Part shown: positions 22,787-34,600 of the stretch, piece after piece
How positions within the stretch are numbered: position 1 is the first letter of the stretch
Layout: the number at the start of each line of letters is the position of its first letter
Assembly: GCA_036320915.1 (NCBI GenBank)
Contig: JAXBDG010000017.1
Location: forward strand, 558,001 to 622,000
Length of the DNA stretch: 64,000 bases
Reading direction: 5' to 3'
From: Linnemannia elongata
Taxonomy: Eukaryota; Mortierellomycota; Mortierellomycetes; Mortierellales; Mortierellaceae
The notes under the pieces: generated by a model
Databases searched by the model: none
What the model was told of the DNA's origin: nothing
What the model saw: only the letters and a program-made list of their open reading frames with translations
Position numbers and translations under genes: made by a program

Positions 22787-23965
22787 CTGATTCGTATGGA
22801 AGAGCGTGACAAGTGTGACGAGAATGAGGAGGAGGACAGCGACGATGAGGAGGTAGTGAGATGCGATAGCGATGTAGGAATGAGGAAAAAGGAAGATGTA
22901 AGCAAGATGGAATGAAATGAAATTGATGTTTAGAATGGCTACGATGAGAGTTTTCAATTTCTCTCTTTTTTATTGTTGGAAGAGAAAGAGATGGAAGGCG
23001 AAAGGGGCTGAGATTTCTTTGGCTCATTGTTCCCATAAGGTTAACTTGACATTCAACTAGCACAATAATGAGCCAGTTATGCCCTTCTTAACCAGGAGGC
23101 GAGAATCACAGCCCATCGAACCATAGCCTTGCTGCCATCGCCCACCGACCAATAGGCACAAATGGCTACCCTTTTGAAGGCGACACCCTAATGCCTCGTT
23201 CCAAACATGCGCTATCTGACACTGATAAAGAGTTGGCTTATTTTGAGACCCTGTTTCAGAATCAGGGGAACGAGACCAGAGGATTGATCATTACACGCTT
23301 TAAATACATACTTATTTCAGCAGAAATAGGAGAGTCGACAGCAAGCAAAACAAAAAGTCGCATAATGTCAGTTGGCAAAGCAGTAAACTGTTGGTGAAGC
23401 AGCATATATTAAAAGTGGGAGATGACAGAAACAAAGGGATCATGCCAAAGCACTCTGCAACGAATCCCTCGACAGGTACCCTCGAGTTTCTCTTCAGTTC
23501 CCTTGAAATCTTCTTTGTGCAACCATATCGATCGCCCTCATGCCATTCCTTTTCACCTCACAATGGACTCTCCCTCTGCAGTTTCTCCTATCCCCTCCAT
23601 TAGTCAACTGGAGGCAGTGGCTTTCTTTTCACCAATTCTGAACATAACAATTCGAATGAGGAGCCCGCTAAACATCACTGTCATTCTTTTCATTTCCCCC
23701 TCTTCCTTACCTCTTCCTTTTCCCCATTCCTACCTCGCTATCGCGCCTTCTGCTGCCTCGTTACTACTGTCCTCGTCATCATCCCACCAACACTCGTCAC
23801 GGTCTTCCTTCTGAATATGATGTCCCGGGCACATCCCCTCGAGTTACCTGAGATTTGCTCGAGAATTGCCAGCAAGCTTCGTCTCAACGACCTCGCGTCC
23901 TGTGCACGTGTATGTCAGGATTGGCACGACTCCTTTACTCCTCTACTCTACAACTCTGTTGTATT
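22746..23965. repeat. Large inverted repeat, left arm (G/H promoter plus both 5' gene ends)
   Basis: About 1.2 kb matches 57190-58405 in reverse complement. It covers the first ~40 nt of the G coding region, the whole G/H spacer and the first ~145 nt of H. Differences visible by eye are a few substitutions, a 3-nt indel near 23068 and a ~14-nt indel near 23110. Similarity drops sharply inside the coding regions at both ends. It includes GTTCCCTTGAAATCTTC at 23497-23513 and a TTTAAATACATA motif near 23298. Confidence 0.85.
22787..23816. promoter_or_regulatory. Divergent promoter region between copies G and H
   Basis: This 1.03 kb spacer separates head-to-head genes and has the same layout as E/F and J/K. 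Bidirectional promoter function is inferred from orientation and from conservation of sequence blocks. Small open frames here are conserved with the J/K copy only because the DNA is duplicated. Confidence 0.6.
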
Positions 23966-25565
23966 GTCGAAACATGGCGCCAGCATAGGATCTTTTGAGA
24001 GAAACAAGCACCTTATACGACACCTGGTGATTCAGCACCCTGTCTTTGACAAACTATTATCGATATCTGCACGAGACCATTTCGTTTCTAGAGTTATTGT
24101 CAACTCGACTCTGGCCACTTTGGACTTGGAGAGCAACTCGATCGGAGACAACGGAGCTCAGGCATTGTCTGAGGCACTCAAGACCAACTCGACTCTGACT
24201 ACGTTGAACTTGTCCTCCAACTCGATCAGAGAAAACGGAGCCCAAGCGCTGTCTGAGGCACTCAAGACCAACTCGACTCTGACAACTTTGTGCTTGCGCC
24301 GGAACGAGATCGGACCTGATGGAGCTCAGGCGCTGTCCGAGGCACTCAAGACTAACTCGACTCTGACAACTTTGGACTTGTACATCAACTCAATCAGACC
24401 CAACGGAGCTCAGGCGCTGTCTGAAGCGCTCAGGACCAATTCAACTCTGACCACTCTGAACTTGGAGGACAACAAAATCGGACCTGACGGAGCTCAGGCG
24501 CTGTCAGTGGCACTCAAAACCAACTCAACTCTGACCACTCTGAACTTGTGCTACAACGCGATCGGAAACGATGGAGCTCAGGCGCTGTCTGAGGCACTCA
24601 AGATCAACTCGACTCTGAGCACTATGGACTTGTCCAGCAACTGGATCGGAGACAACGGGGCTCAGGCGCTGTCCGGGACACTCAAGGCCAACTCGACTCT
24701 GACCACTTTGATCTTGGAGTCCAACCCGATCAGAGGAGACGGAGCCCAAGCGCTGTCCGAGGCACTCAAGACCAACTCGACTTTGGTCACTTTGGATTTA
24801 GGATCCAACTCGATCGAAGATTACGGAGTTAATGCGCTGTCCGAGGCACTCAAGATCAACTCGACTCTAAGCACTTTGAACTTAGCATATAATAAGTTTT
24901 TTTATGGAGCCCGGGCATTGTCTGTGGCCCTCAAGAATAACTCGACTCTGACCACTTTGGACTTGAAGAGCAACTCGGTCGGAATCAGCGGAGTCCGGGC
25001 GCTGTCCAACGCACTCAAGACCAACTCGACCCTGGCCACCTTAAACTTGCGCCACACCGGGATCACAGACAGAGGAGCCCAGATATTGTCTGAGGCCCTC
25101 AAGATCAACTCGACTCTGATCACTTTGAACTTGGAGTACAACATGATCGGAGACAGTGGAGCCCAGGCGCTGTCCGAAGCACTTAAAATCAACTCGACTC
25201 TGACCACTTAGCACTTGCAGAGCAACTCGATCGGAGACGACGGAGCCCAGGCGCTGTCTGAGGCGCTGGAGACCAACTCCACCCTGGCCACCTTGTACTT
25301 GGAGAGCAACTCGATCGGAGACGACGGAGCCCAGGTGCTGTCTGAGGCGCTGAAGACCAACTCGACCCTGGCCACTTTACACTTGCGCGACACCTCGATT
25401 ACAGACAAAGGAGCCCAGGCATTGTCTGAGGCCCTCAAGATCAACTCGACTCTGACCACTTTGGACTTCGGACGCAACTTGATTGGACGCGACGGAGCCC
25501 AGGCGCTGTCCGAAGCACTCAAAGCCAACCGGACTGTGACCATTACGGGCGTCCCATTTTGGTGA
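23817..25565 (+). pseudogene. F-box/LRR copy H, interrupted by one in-frame TAG
   Basis: It begins MMSRAHPLELPEICSRIASK, then CARVCQDWHDSFTPLL, and runs through 17 LRR units to a cap ending GVPFW, 582 sense and stop codons before the final stop. In unit 14 the expected TTG of LTTL is TAG at 25209-25211. The frame downstream is intact for about 117 codons, with all repeat positions kept. The truncated product would be 464 residues, 13 units and no cap. Possible explanations are a very recent nonsense mutation, a sequencing error, a short protein that still works, or stop readthrough. Unit 10 is one residue short (NLAYNKFFYGARAL). The 5' end is shared with J through the inverted repeat. Confidence 0.8.
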
Positions 25566-26264
25566 CCATCCATATCCTATCAAGAGCGATGAAGAGATTT
25601 AGAGTATATATATACTCTAGCCATATCACTAAAGGTCTTCCACCTTCCGAACCTTTTCATATCCTATTCCAACGGTGCCACAGCATGACCTTCCTAGGTC
25701 TTTTTTTAGTTTTGTTTTCTCCGAACTGTACAAGGGAGGTCTTCGTGTGCCAATGACCTTTTGATTTTTTTTCACAAGTAAACGCCAATCCAACATCATC
25801 AGGGTTTAGCAAAGTCTTCAAAGAACACAGGTTGGTCGTTTTGCATTGCTGAAAGGGAGGGGGTTTGCTTGTCGAGGCACATTGACGATATGAAAGTGAA
25901 TTTTTTTATTTAGTAATGGACGTTTCCTTTCCCTTCTAGTTCTTCCTTTCCTTCGATACTTCTCTATGCTAAACTCGACGATGTAAAGGCCCGGTGGTAA
26001 AGAAAGCAGACCTTTCTTGATGATAGGAAAATCTTACTCTTCTTTTCTCTACATGACATAGTAAGTGGATGATCCGCTCCGGAGTTGATGAGCTTTTTTT
26101 TTTTTTCCCACTCTTTATTTTTGATAGAAACTGGAAGTGTAGAGGGATAGTGAGGGAAAGGAATAGGGTGAAGAATGGATAGGATCGTCTATACCAATCG
26201 TTTGAGAAGAGAGAATTAAAGGAAAAAAAGAGCGGAAGGGGTAGAAATCAAAACAAACTCTTGG

Positions 26265-26291
26265 TTTTTTTTTTTTTTTTTTTTTTTTTTT
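26265..26291. repeat. Poly(T) tract, 27 nt
   Basis: This uninterrupted run lies in the flank of H. Confidence 0.95.
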
Positions 26292-29287
26292 CCTGTACCC
26301 CCTTGGAGTATATTGTCAACTCATAGTTTGACCATGTGGAACAGATATATTCAATTGATCGAACTTCTACCACTTAACAAAAGGGAGATCATGTAACCCT
26401 GATATTAAGAGAAAACATCAGATGAGGCGATAGGAGGTCTAGTAGTCACTGCGATGGGCATCTCTCTCATCTTGGTTTTTGATTCAGTTGTTCCCCGGTG
26501 TTTTATTCAAGGGTTGTATTAGCGTATATATCCGGGCGCCTTCTTTTAGAAGAGTACAGGAAGAGAAAAGAGGCAGCACAGCTCTATCCTGAAGGCTGTG
26601 GGTATGAAATGAGTACATCCAAAGAAGAGATGAATACAAATGCTAACGAGGGCAAATGTGAATGCAAAAGTCAAAATAAAAAATAAAAAAAATAAAAAAA
26701 GGAAAGAGAGGGGAAAAAAAGTTGATGATGGAGACTAGATTGTCGAAAGCAACATTACTCAAACAGGTTCTCTGATGGTTCTCGTTTGTTGTGAGTGACG
26801 AAGAAAGAAAAAATAGATGCGTCAAGTGATAAGGTTTTTTTTCCCCTTCGATCAATTTCTTGATGGAGAAGAAAAAAGAGGTGCTGTCAGTGCACGATGG
26901 TGGCACCATGTCAACAGACACGACGGCGCCGAGGAATAAAAGAGGGGCAGAGAAAAGGAGGAAAGGAAGGACGAAGGAGAGAAATAAGGCACAAAACGTA
27001 GCGAAAACGAACGTAAAGAGCCGAGGTCAGGGCTAGGAGCAAAGCGAGCGAAATGATGCAAGCCAAAAAATTGAAGTCGAAAAACGACAAAACAAAATAA
27101 AGTGATGGCAGCCGGGAAAGGGTAAAGTGTTATTGTAAGTGGTTCAGAGGTCAAAAATGCAGAAAATGATGTGTGCGTTTACCTTTTGGTATTCTTTGCA
27201 TCCTGTTTTTACGCCCCTCTGCGCTTGCTGACTCCTTGTATGTTGCCGACGAGACTTTTCTAGGTTGTATCTCCCTGTCTGCGAGAAAAGGAATGGAAAT
27301 AGCAGGCAACGGAAGGCTAAATGTGAGCCCATCGTGACGAGAAATAGAGACAATAGGGAAAAATGGGCGAACAGGGTAAAGAAATGAAAAACGAAAAAGC
27401 TACGAGGGACTACCCCTTTTCCTTCTGCTTGTGCTCCTACGCCCACAGCCTCTAAGTCTTTCGACTGGCTCAGAGCGATGCTCTGATCAGCCAATGGACG
27501 GAGGGAGGGGGCGCCAGCTTCATGATGGATCAGAACAAACAAACAAGCAATCATGGACATACCGATCGCCTTCGTCTGTTCTATGTAAAATCCGCGGAGA
27601 AAAAAAAAGATTAAATGAAAACAAGCATGAAGTAGGTAGAATATCAATCGACCAATTGCTCAGAGGAAGGAGATCTCGTGCTGGGCGCGCGCGTGTCCAT
27701 TCGGGTTCTGAGAGTTACGTCGGTGCAGCGATTGGACGCGCTCGTCCCAGCGAAAAGGCATTTCGAGTGTGGACGATATTATGCCATTTTGATCCTTGTT
27801 GTCTTCATGCAGTCAATTAGCCGCAGCATTCAATTAGATGTTGCAAGGCATAGTTAGGTGAAATGCTGCAATTAGAAAGAAAGTAATGGCCATGTATGCA
27901 GACAAACAAATGCTGACTCCCTACTTTTCGTTTATCTTTGACGAAAACGTGGAAAAAGACTTTAGCGGGAAAGGGGGTGCAAGATAAGAACACCCCCACA
28001 CTCATTTTCACTGATGCTGCCCCTTTTTGTCAAGTAACCAAGCATAGCGGGGAAGACATGCCAAGTGACAAACTCATTTTTCCTATTTCCCGCGCGACTT
28101 TTTCCATCTCGTTTCTCTCCTTTTTTGTCCTTTTCTTCACTCTGAACTCTGTTGTTTCCCTCTACTGCTCTTCACTCTTTTTGGTTATCTGTGTGATTTA
28201 TCTTTTTCATATCACCTAGCCACACACTCTATCCGTTGTATGATCCAGGTAACCCAACGACGGGCGGAGTAGGCGCAGGACTAAACTTAATCCACCGGCT
28301 TCTCTTTTGTCATAGGCAAAATAAAAAAAATAAAAACACCCAATTTGCATTACCTTTCCTCCGTACCACACTGAAATGCTACAATGCTGCGATGCGGGGT
28401 GTGTGGACTAACATACCATCGAATAGTCCTCCAGTCGATTGACAAAACGGAAAGAAAGCCAGTTGACTTTAGGGTGTGACAAAAGTAGAAAAGGGATAGG
28501 AGAAGGAAGAAAGGAAGCACGTTTCTTTGCATTTTCGTGTCATTTTTTAGATCATTGCTTCGATCGGGTTGTTAATGTTTGTTGTTTGTTGTTTGTTATT
28601 CGCCCTTTGGTATTAACCTTTCATGTATTCATTGTTTGACATTTTGCGGTGCGTAAAGAAAAAGAGCGCGGGATGCACTCAATGGAGAAGGTACAAAATA
28701 GGATTAAACAGGAACAAACAACAAATTGTTAAGATGGAGGGGATGCTTTTGTTTACAGTTTTTGCAGGTGTTTGCCTGTGTTGTTTGTTTTGTTTGTGAA
28801 ATGGTGAACAAGAAAAAAAAAACATCGACAAAAAGACACAAGAACAACAGAAACCACGCAGCACATAACAAGACCCTGGTCCGGATCCCTTTGTTGTTTG
28901 TTTGTTTTTCACGTTTGTGTCCTCCTTCGTGATCTGCCTAGTGTTTTCTGCCGAAGTGCCCATTTGGCAACAATCGACAAGACGAAATGGTCGTGTTACT
29001 CGAGTCTAAAAATTGGAGAAAAGGGGTGAAAAGGAGGTTAGGTGGAGATAAACACACATTCAGGTTCCTTTACCACCATGATCCATGTGTTCAAAAAAAG
29101 TCAATTCTATCCCACTCCCCAACTCTCCGCTCTCGACCCCTCTCTTTCGCTCTTTTTTCATAGTCGGTGTGTGTGCAATTGAGTTGAAGATATTATGCCT
29201 TCGTCGATACTCCTGAGTCCTTACCCCTTGCACTTAGCCACTGACTTTTTTGCTTCGTCAAACTCAATTGAGATTGGCGAAGGAATG

Positions 29288-29327
<40 letters not shown>
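29288..29327. repeat. Poly(A) tract, 40 nt
   Basis: An uninterrupted A run followed by CAACAAAACAAAATC. Lys- and Phe-rich frames across it are artefacts. Confidence 0.95.
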
Positions 29328-29328
<1 letters not shown>

Positions 29329-29743
29329 AACAAAACAAAATCATCAGCTTTATGTTTGTTATGCTTTCGGTACCCAATACGGCGACAAAGGTAACAAAAA
29401 GCGACGATTCAAGAGACAAGGTAAAGACAGAGAGAGAGAGAGAGAAAAAAAGGCAGAAAGCCAGAGTAGAAAGTAGAATGAGGGTAAGTGGGGCAAGCGT
29501 GTGTGTAACATTTGTTTTATTGCGTGCAATGCTATGAGAGCACAAGAAGAATAACCTATTCGAGCGAAACGGAAAAAAAAAAAAAGTCTCTCAATGGGTG
29601 TAATTTGACAAGGACAATGCCACATACAGCCCTCATTTGTTGAAAAGTGCAAAAAAATGAACGTTCGGAAGATATGAATGAGAATAAAGTGCTTTTTTAT
29701 ATTGTACAAGGAGTGAAAGATATGAGGAATGCTACGAAGTTGA

Positions 29744-29764
29744 TTTTTTTTTTTTTTTTTTTTT
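29744..29764. repeat. Poly(T) tract, 21 nt
   Basis: An uninterrupted run just downstream of the possible small gene at 29939-30187. Confidence 0.95.
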
Positions 29765-29938
29765 GGTAGGCAGAGAAATGTTACTGAAGGTTCAGAAACA
29801 CCCGATCTGAGCTGAGTACACGGTGAGGGCGGACCTGAAATGTGCATATGTGAGGTGAGGCGTGGCAAACACTCCCTCGGAGCGAGGGACGACGGATGGG
29901 TAGCAAGAGGAACTTTGAAAATCATCCTGATGGGCCTG

Positions 29939-30187
29939 TCATACAGCGGGATGGATGTCGTATGAGGTATTGGCAGGAGATCCAGGGGAGGGGCTCTGGA
30001 CGACAATGAGGTTCGGTACACTCTGGTCCTCCATGGGTTCGTCGGCGACATCATCTTCGTCATCATCTGGGCTATCGTTCTCGTTGGTAGGGATGTCGTC
30101 TTCGAGATCGGGTAATGCGGGTGCTTCATCAACAACGACGGTATCATCGGATCGGCGGCGGTAGTTGTATGCGGTCTTGGACATCAC
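29939..30187 (-). CDS. Possible small acidic protein, unrecognised
   Basis: This 82-residue frame starts MSKTAYNYRRRSDDTVVVDE and is rich in Asp/Glu in the middle (DDDEDD near residues 44-49), with a Pro/Ser tail. Codons are strongly C-ending and protein-like from this ATG on. The same frame continues upstream, with other ATGs at 30241 and 30340. That part is pyrimidine-rich and gives a Leu/Phe run that looks like a translated 5' UTR, so I prefer 30187. A TATAAAAA element on the minus strand at 30349-30356 lies about 160 bp upstream. It could also be the last exon of a longer gene. Function unknown. Confidence 0.4.
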   Translation of the reverse strand: MMSKTAYNYRRRSDDTVVVDEAPALPDLEDDIPTNENDSPDDDEDDVADEPMEDQSVPNLIVVQSPSPGSPANTSYDIHPAV

Positions 30188-31650
30188 GGATAGCAATTGT
30201 AGGTTGATGATAGGAGATGAGGGTGTGGGGTATGCCGGCATTAGATGCTGGAGTTGATAATAAATCAAGATGAATGAAAAGAGAAAGAAAAATAATAAAA
30301 GTAAAGAAGAAACGTTGGATGATGGGGGAAGTGTGGGCATGGCGGGAGTTTTTATACCAAAGGAGAGGGGAAGGAGGGCGATGCTCATTCGGTCACGGTG
30401 CCTTGATGAACGATAGAGAATGAAAGGAGGAGACCCTTCTATTGTCACCGGTCAATAAAGGGGGGTATGGAAGGAGATCTCTTTGAATTGAACTCAATTG
30501 CTTGATACACACAACGACCAAAAGAGTAGAGGATCGTGGAAAAAAAGCGTAAATAGAAATGAAGGAGGGACAAGCGTAGGCTAATGAATGAGATAAAGTA
30601 GCAGAGATAAAGAAAAGTGTGGGCGCGGATGTAGTGAGCAAGAGAGACGAAAAGAGTAGAGTAAGGCAGAGGAGGAAGAGGTTCAAGAGTCAAATGGTCG
30701 GTAATATTGTGTGCAATATGATGAGTGTTTGTGTGATTGTGTGTTTGTGTATTTGTGTGTGTTCCAAGAGTACAAGTACAGGAAAGAGTGAGTGAGGGTG
30801 AAAATGTATTTGTGAGTGTCCGCACGGACAATGGTTTGGAAGTAACCCTAAAGATCGGGAGAAAGAGAGAGGACTTCGACATGGTCAGGATAGAGTAAAA
30901 TCAATTCAAACATCTTTCAGGAACCAACAATTGACTTTTCTTCATTACCCTCGCTCAGTTGTCATTTTTCTGTCTCATCCTGCCCTGTCTGTCGTGCTCA
31001 CAATCTCTCCCTCAGACACCACGCTGCGATGCTCTCTGTCACCCACCATTATCTTTTTGTGTTTTACTTTCATTTTTCTGTCTCCCTCTTCTCGTTCTTC
31101 ACATAGTGCAGTCAGTATGGCTCACTGCACTGCCTATTTCTCCACGGCGACTGCTCTCTTTTTTCGATCACTTTTTTTTTATTGCTTTCTGTCCGCCAAC
31201 CTTTCCGCGGAGAAGGACTTAACTTCCACGAGTAAAAAAAAAGACAGTCTTGGCTGCCTTTAATTTAACTCACGTGATGTTTATGTTTTTAACACGCTGG
31301 CCAGGCGCGTCGTTAGAACGACCTGTCTGCCTCTTTGTTCATTTCATACAAACAGCAACCGCATTCACTAAAACCAAGAAGCAGGATACAACAACATCTC
31401 TTGTCGCAAAGGACCAAAGGAGTAGAAGCAAAAAGGAACACACATCAGGACACCTTTCACTGGTCGTAGACGTACAAACCTCATTCAACCGAATCTGACC
31501 ATCTGTAACGACAACAAGATGGCCGATAATGGTAAACCAACGACCTTGGTGGTACCTGAAAGATAGACGAGGCACCTTACAAAGGAGGAGGACCAGGATC
31601 TATACGCGTCTAACCGAAATCCCAAATACAAATGAATAGATAATGAATAT
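30188..31650. other. Intergenic; TG-rich microsatellite and CTF18 upstream region
   Basis: TG-rich repeats (GTGTTTGTGTG type) lie at about 30722-30765. A TATAAAAA box for the minus-strand small gene is at 30349-30356. From about 31250 the sequence is likely promoter and leader of CTF18. No further gene is supported. Confidence 0.5.
31520..31567 (+). other. Short upstream ORF in the CTF18 leader
   Basis: A 15-codon frame (MADNGKPTTLVVPER) starts in good context (AAGATGG) 131 nt before the CTF18 ATG and ends with TAG. It could lower CTF18 translation, or it could be a separate 5' exon. There is no direct support for either. Confidence 0.25.
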
Positions 31651-34600
31651 ATGAGCCAAGGCGCGACTAGCGGGGAATTGTCGACATATCCCCTCAGCGG
31701 TGCGACACTTGTTTCCAGCCTCACCCCAGCCCCCACAAGTCAGCCAACCAGGAAGTCCAGGATCATTATGGATTCGGATGACGAGATGGAGGACGGCATT
31801 GTTGCGCGCGACGAAGATGACTTGCTGAGTATATCTTCGGAATCCCAATCGCTTGAGATGAACTTTGGTCAAGCTTTCGCGGCCGCCTCAAATGCTTCCT
31901 CCAGATCAGTCCGTCCGGACACGAACAAAAACAACCAGGACGACCGGATACATACCAACATAGTCCCCCTTGGATCCAGTGTTTCTAATCAAGGACCGAG
32001 TAAACCCTCGACATCTGCGCAGGACGACGACGATATTTTTGGTGATGATTTCTTTGCTCAGTTCGGAGCCGATGGCGAAGTTGAGTTTGAGGAGAACCAG
32101 AACAAGAAGCCCCTTTTCTCTCGGCGGATACCACTCCTGGAGGCTTCAGAGGAATCACTTGATGGCCCCGACAGCGACGACCTGGGACTAGAGAAGCTTA
32201 GCATTTCTCAGACACATCGGACCAAATCCGGCGCACCGCCTGTGACGGAAACGACTCGGTCATCACATACTGCATCCTCAAGTACGACTATCACATCTGC
32301 CATCCCATCACGCCTCAGTTCATTCGGTCGTTCCCCTGCTTCGGCAGGACAAAGATCATCGAAAAATCAAGAACACAGTCTACACGAGGAAGAACTCTAC
32401 GAGATGTCGGCTAGACAGCAAGATGCAATGTTGGACGACATGATCAGGGAAGACGAGATGCTCAGGGATGAGGAGGCAGGACTTCAGGATATTCTTGATG
32501 CACAGTTCCATGAGCAGGAGATGATGATGACGAAGTTCCAAACCTCGGACACCAACAAGCGAAAAATTCCCGAGGCAGCAGCATTCTCCACCTTCACAGA
32601 CACTAGCAACACTTCCCAGACCCTTGCTGAATACGATCGATTCTTGGAGGAGTCAGCTTTAATCAACAGCTCTGCTCTTGAGAATGCCGTTGAGGCGAGC
32701 AAGAGATCAAGGTTGCAACGGCCAGGGCCCTCTGGCAAGCCTGGATTGTCGACGAAAACCAAGGTGCCAGAAGTGAAAAAATACGATTACACACTTCCAC
32801 CTGCAACTGGATCGTTCATCAAAGCCAGGAACAGTTCAGGAACCACATTCTATCTCGCCAAAAAAGTGCGCACAGATCAATCAAAGGTAAGCCTCGGTTA
32901 TTTTCTCCGCAATGAAAATTACTTTTGAATGGCGTAAAAAGGGAGTATTTTTGTTAATGGCACTACTTTCACTTGTACAGAACTCCTTCATGCAACAGTT
33001 GCTGGCAAATGATAAAAGTGCTTCGCTACTTTCATTGCCGATCCACAGGATGATTGACGAACTAGAGCTCGAGATCAGGAATCAAAAGCAAGATGAGGTG
33101 CAGCGTTTGCTGGACGGAGATGATGACGTCCTTGATCTTGACGAAGATCCTTCAAGTGGATCGAATGAGCGGCTGTGGGTTGACAAGTATCGCCCCAAGA
33201 ATTACACAGATCTCATGGGCGACGAGGTATAGCCATGGTGTATACTGCATTTTACGTCACGGTCGGATTGCACGAGTGTCGAAATATGACTCTAACATAC
33301 TGTAACGATATCATTTATAGCGTGTCAACCGCGAAGTCCTGAGCTGGATCAAGCAATGGGACCAGTGTGTTTTCGGCCGAAAGTTCAACAAATTTACTCC
33401 CGAGTACAAGAAGCAACAGTTCAAGGAGGTACATATAAAGACAGATCTACATTGCACACCAGGAGTCCGTAAATGAGCAATGCAGCTGACTTACATCAAT
33501 TACCATGTGCACTATATAGTTCCGCAAGCCTGATGCCCTTGGGCGTCCAGACAGGAAGGTTCTTCTGTTGACAGGACCACCAGGATTGGGAAAGACTACC
33601 ATGGCACACGTCATTGCCAGACAAGCAGGCTACAATGTTATCGAGGTCAACGCAAGGTATAAGCCTGGCACCGAGATTAGTACACACCGTGTCAAATGTC
33701 ATATGTTTGCCCCTGTCTTCTAACGCCACCAGCTTTGCTTTAATTAGTGATGACCGGACAGGAGCTTCTATAAAGGGCAAGATCGAGGCAGCATTGGAGA
33801 TCCAGTCAATTCTCGGCAGCGACAAACCCAATATGTTGATCATCGATGAGATCGATGGCGTTTCTTCAAGTGGAGGCGAACAGAGTTTTATCAAACTCTT
33901 GGTCGACATTGCAACAGTCGAAGTGATGTCCAAAGAAGAAAACACAAAATCTGGAGGAGGCAACCGGAAAAACAAAAAGTTCACCAAGAGGCCATTGATG
34001 AGACCCATCATCTGCATCTGCAACGACCAGTAAGTGACGGTGTGCATTATACGTCTGCATCTTGCCAGGTATGTATGCGAATGGACTAGTCCTCATTGAC
34101 ATATTACCTTCCATGCAACAACTTAGATACGCCCCTGTTTTGCGACCACTGCGGACGATTGCTCAAATATACCAGTTCAGGAAACCCTCTGTCCGTACTG
34201 TTGTCAACCGACTTCAACAGATTTGCGAGATTGAGCAAGTCCCGAGTGATACACGTGCATTTGGGGTCTTATACGAGATGACTGAGGGAGATATGCGATC
34301 ATGTCTGAACACGCTACAGTTCATCAAGAACAAAAGCAGGGCAAGTGCCAAGCTGGCCTCTACACAACCATCGTCCCACAGGACTGGAACTGACGGTGGA
34401 GGCGGACTGACCGTCGAAACACTGACCAGGTCGACCATTGGACGCAAGGACCAAAATAAGTCGCTGTTTTCTGTTTGGGAGGAGATCTTCCAGGCCACAT
34501 ACGCACGGAAAACAAGAAGTGCGCTCAAGGTCATGGAGGAAGGCCGCGAGGGACTTGTCAAAGGTAATACTTTGTGCTCAGGTGGTCGGTCCTTGACGTG

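Larger units (their letters stand above)
25566..29938. other. 4.4 kb without a supportable gene; 3' flank of H, then low-complexity DNA
   Basis: The first kilobase is the type 1 flank of H and diverged spacer sequence (for example CTCTATCCTGAAGGCTGTGG near 26581, also at 12675). After that come A-rich and G/A-rich stretches. A minus-strand frame at 27144-27647 lacks domain features. GTTTGTTT-rich DNA lies at 28560-28910. Confidence 0.5.

Noticed and set aside
22787..23816. Small open frames in the G/H spacer that are conserved at 57342-58355
   Set aside because: Conservation is explained by DNA-level duplication of the whole spacer; frames are broken in the related E/F spacer.
27144..27647. 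167-codon minus-strand frame as a gene
   Set aside because: No domain, uneven composition and a hydrophobic/pyrimidine-rich middle; likely chance.
30840..30860. Telomere-like TAACCCTAAA
   Set aside because: A single occurrence, not an array.
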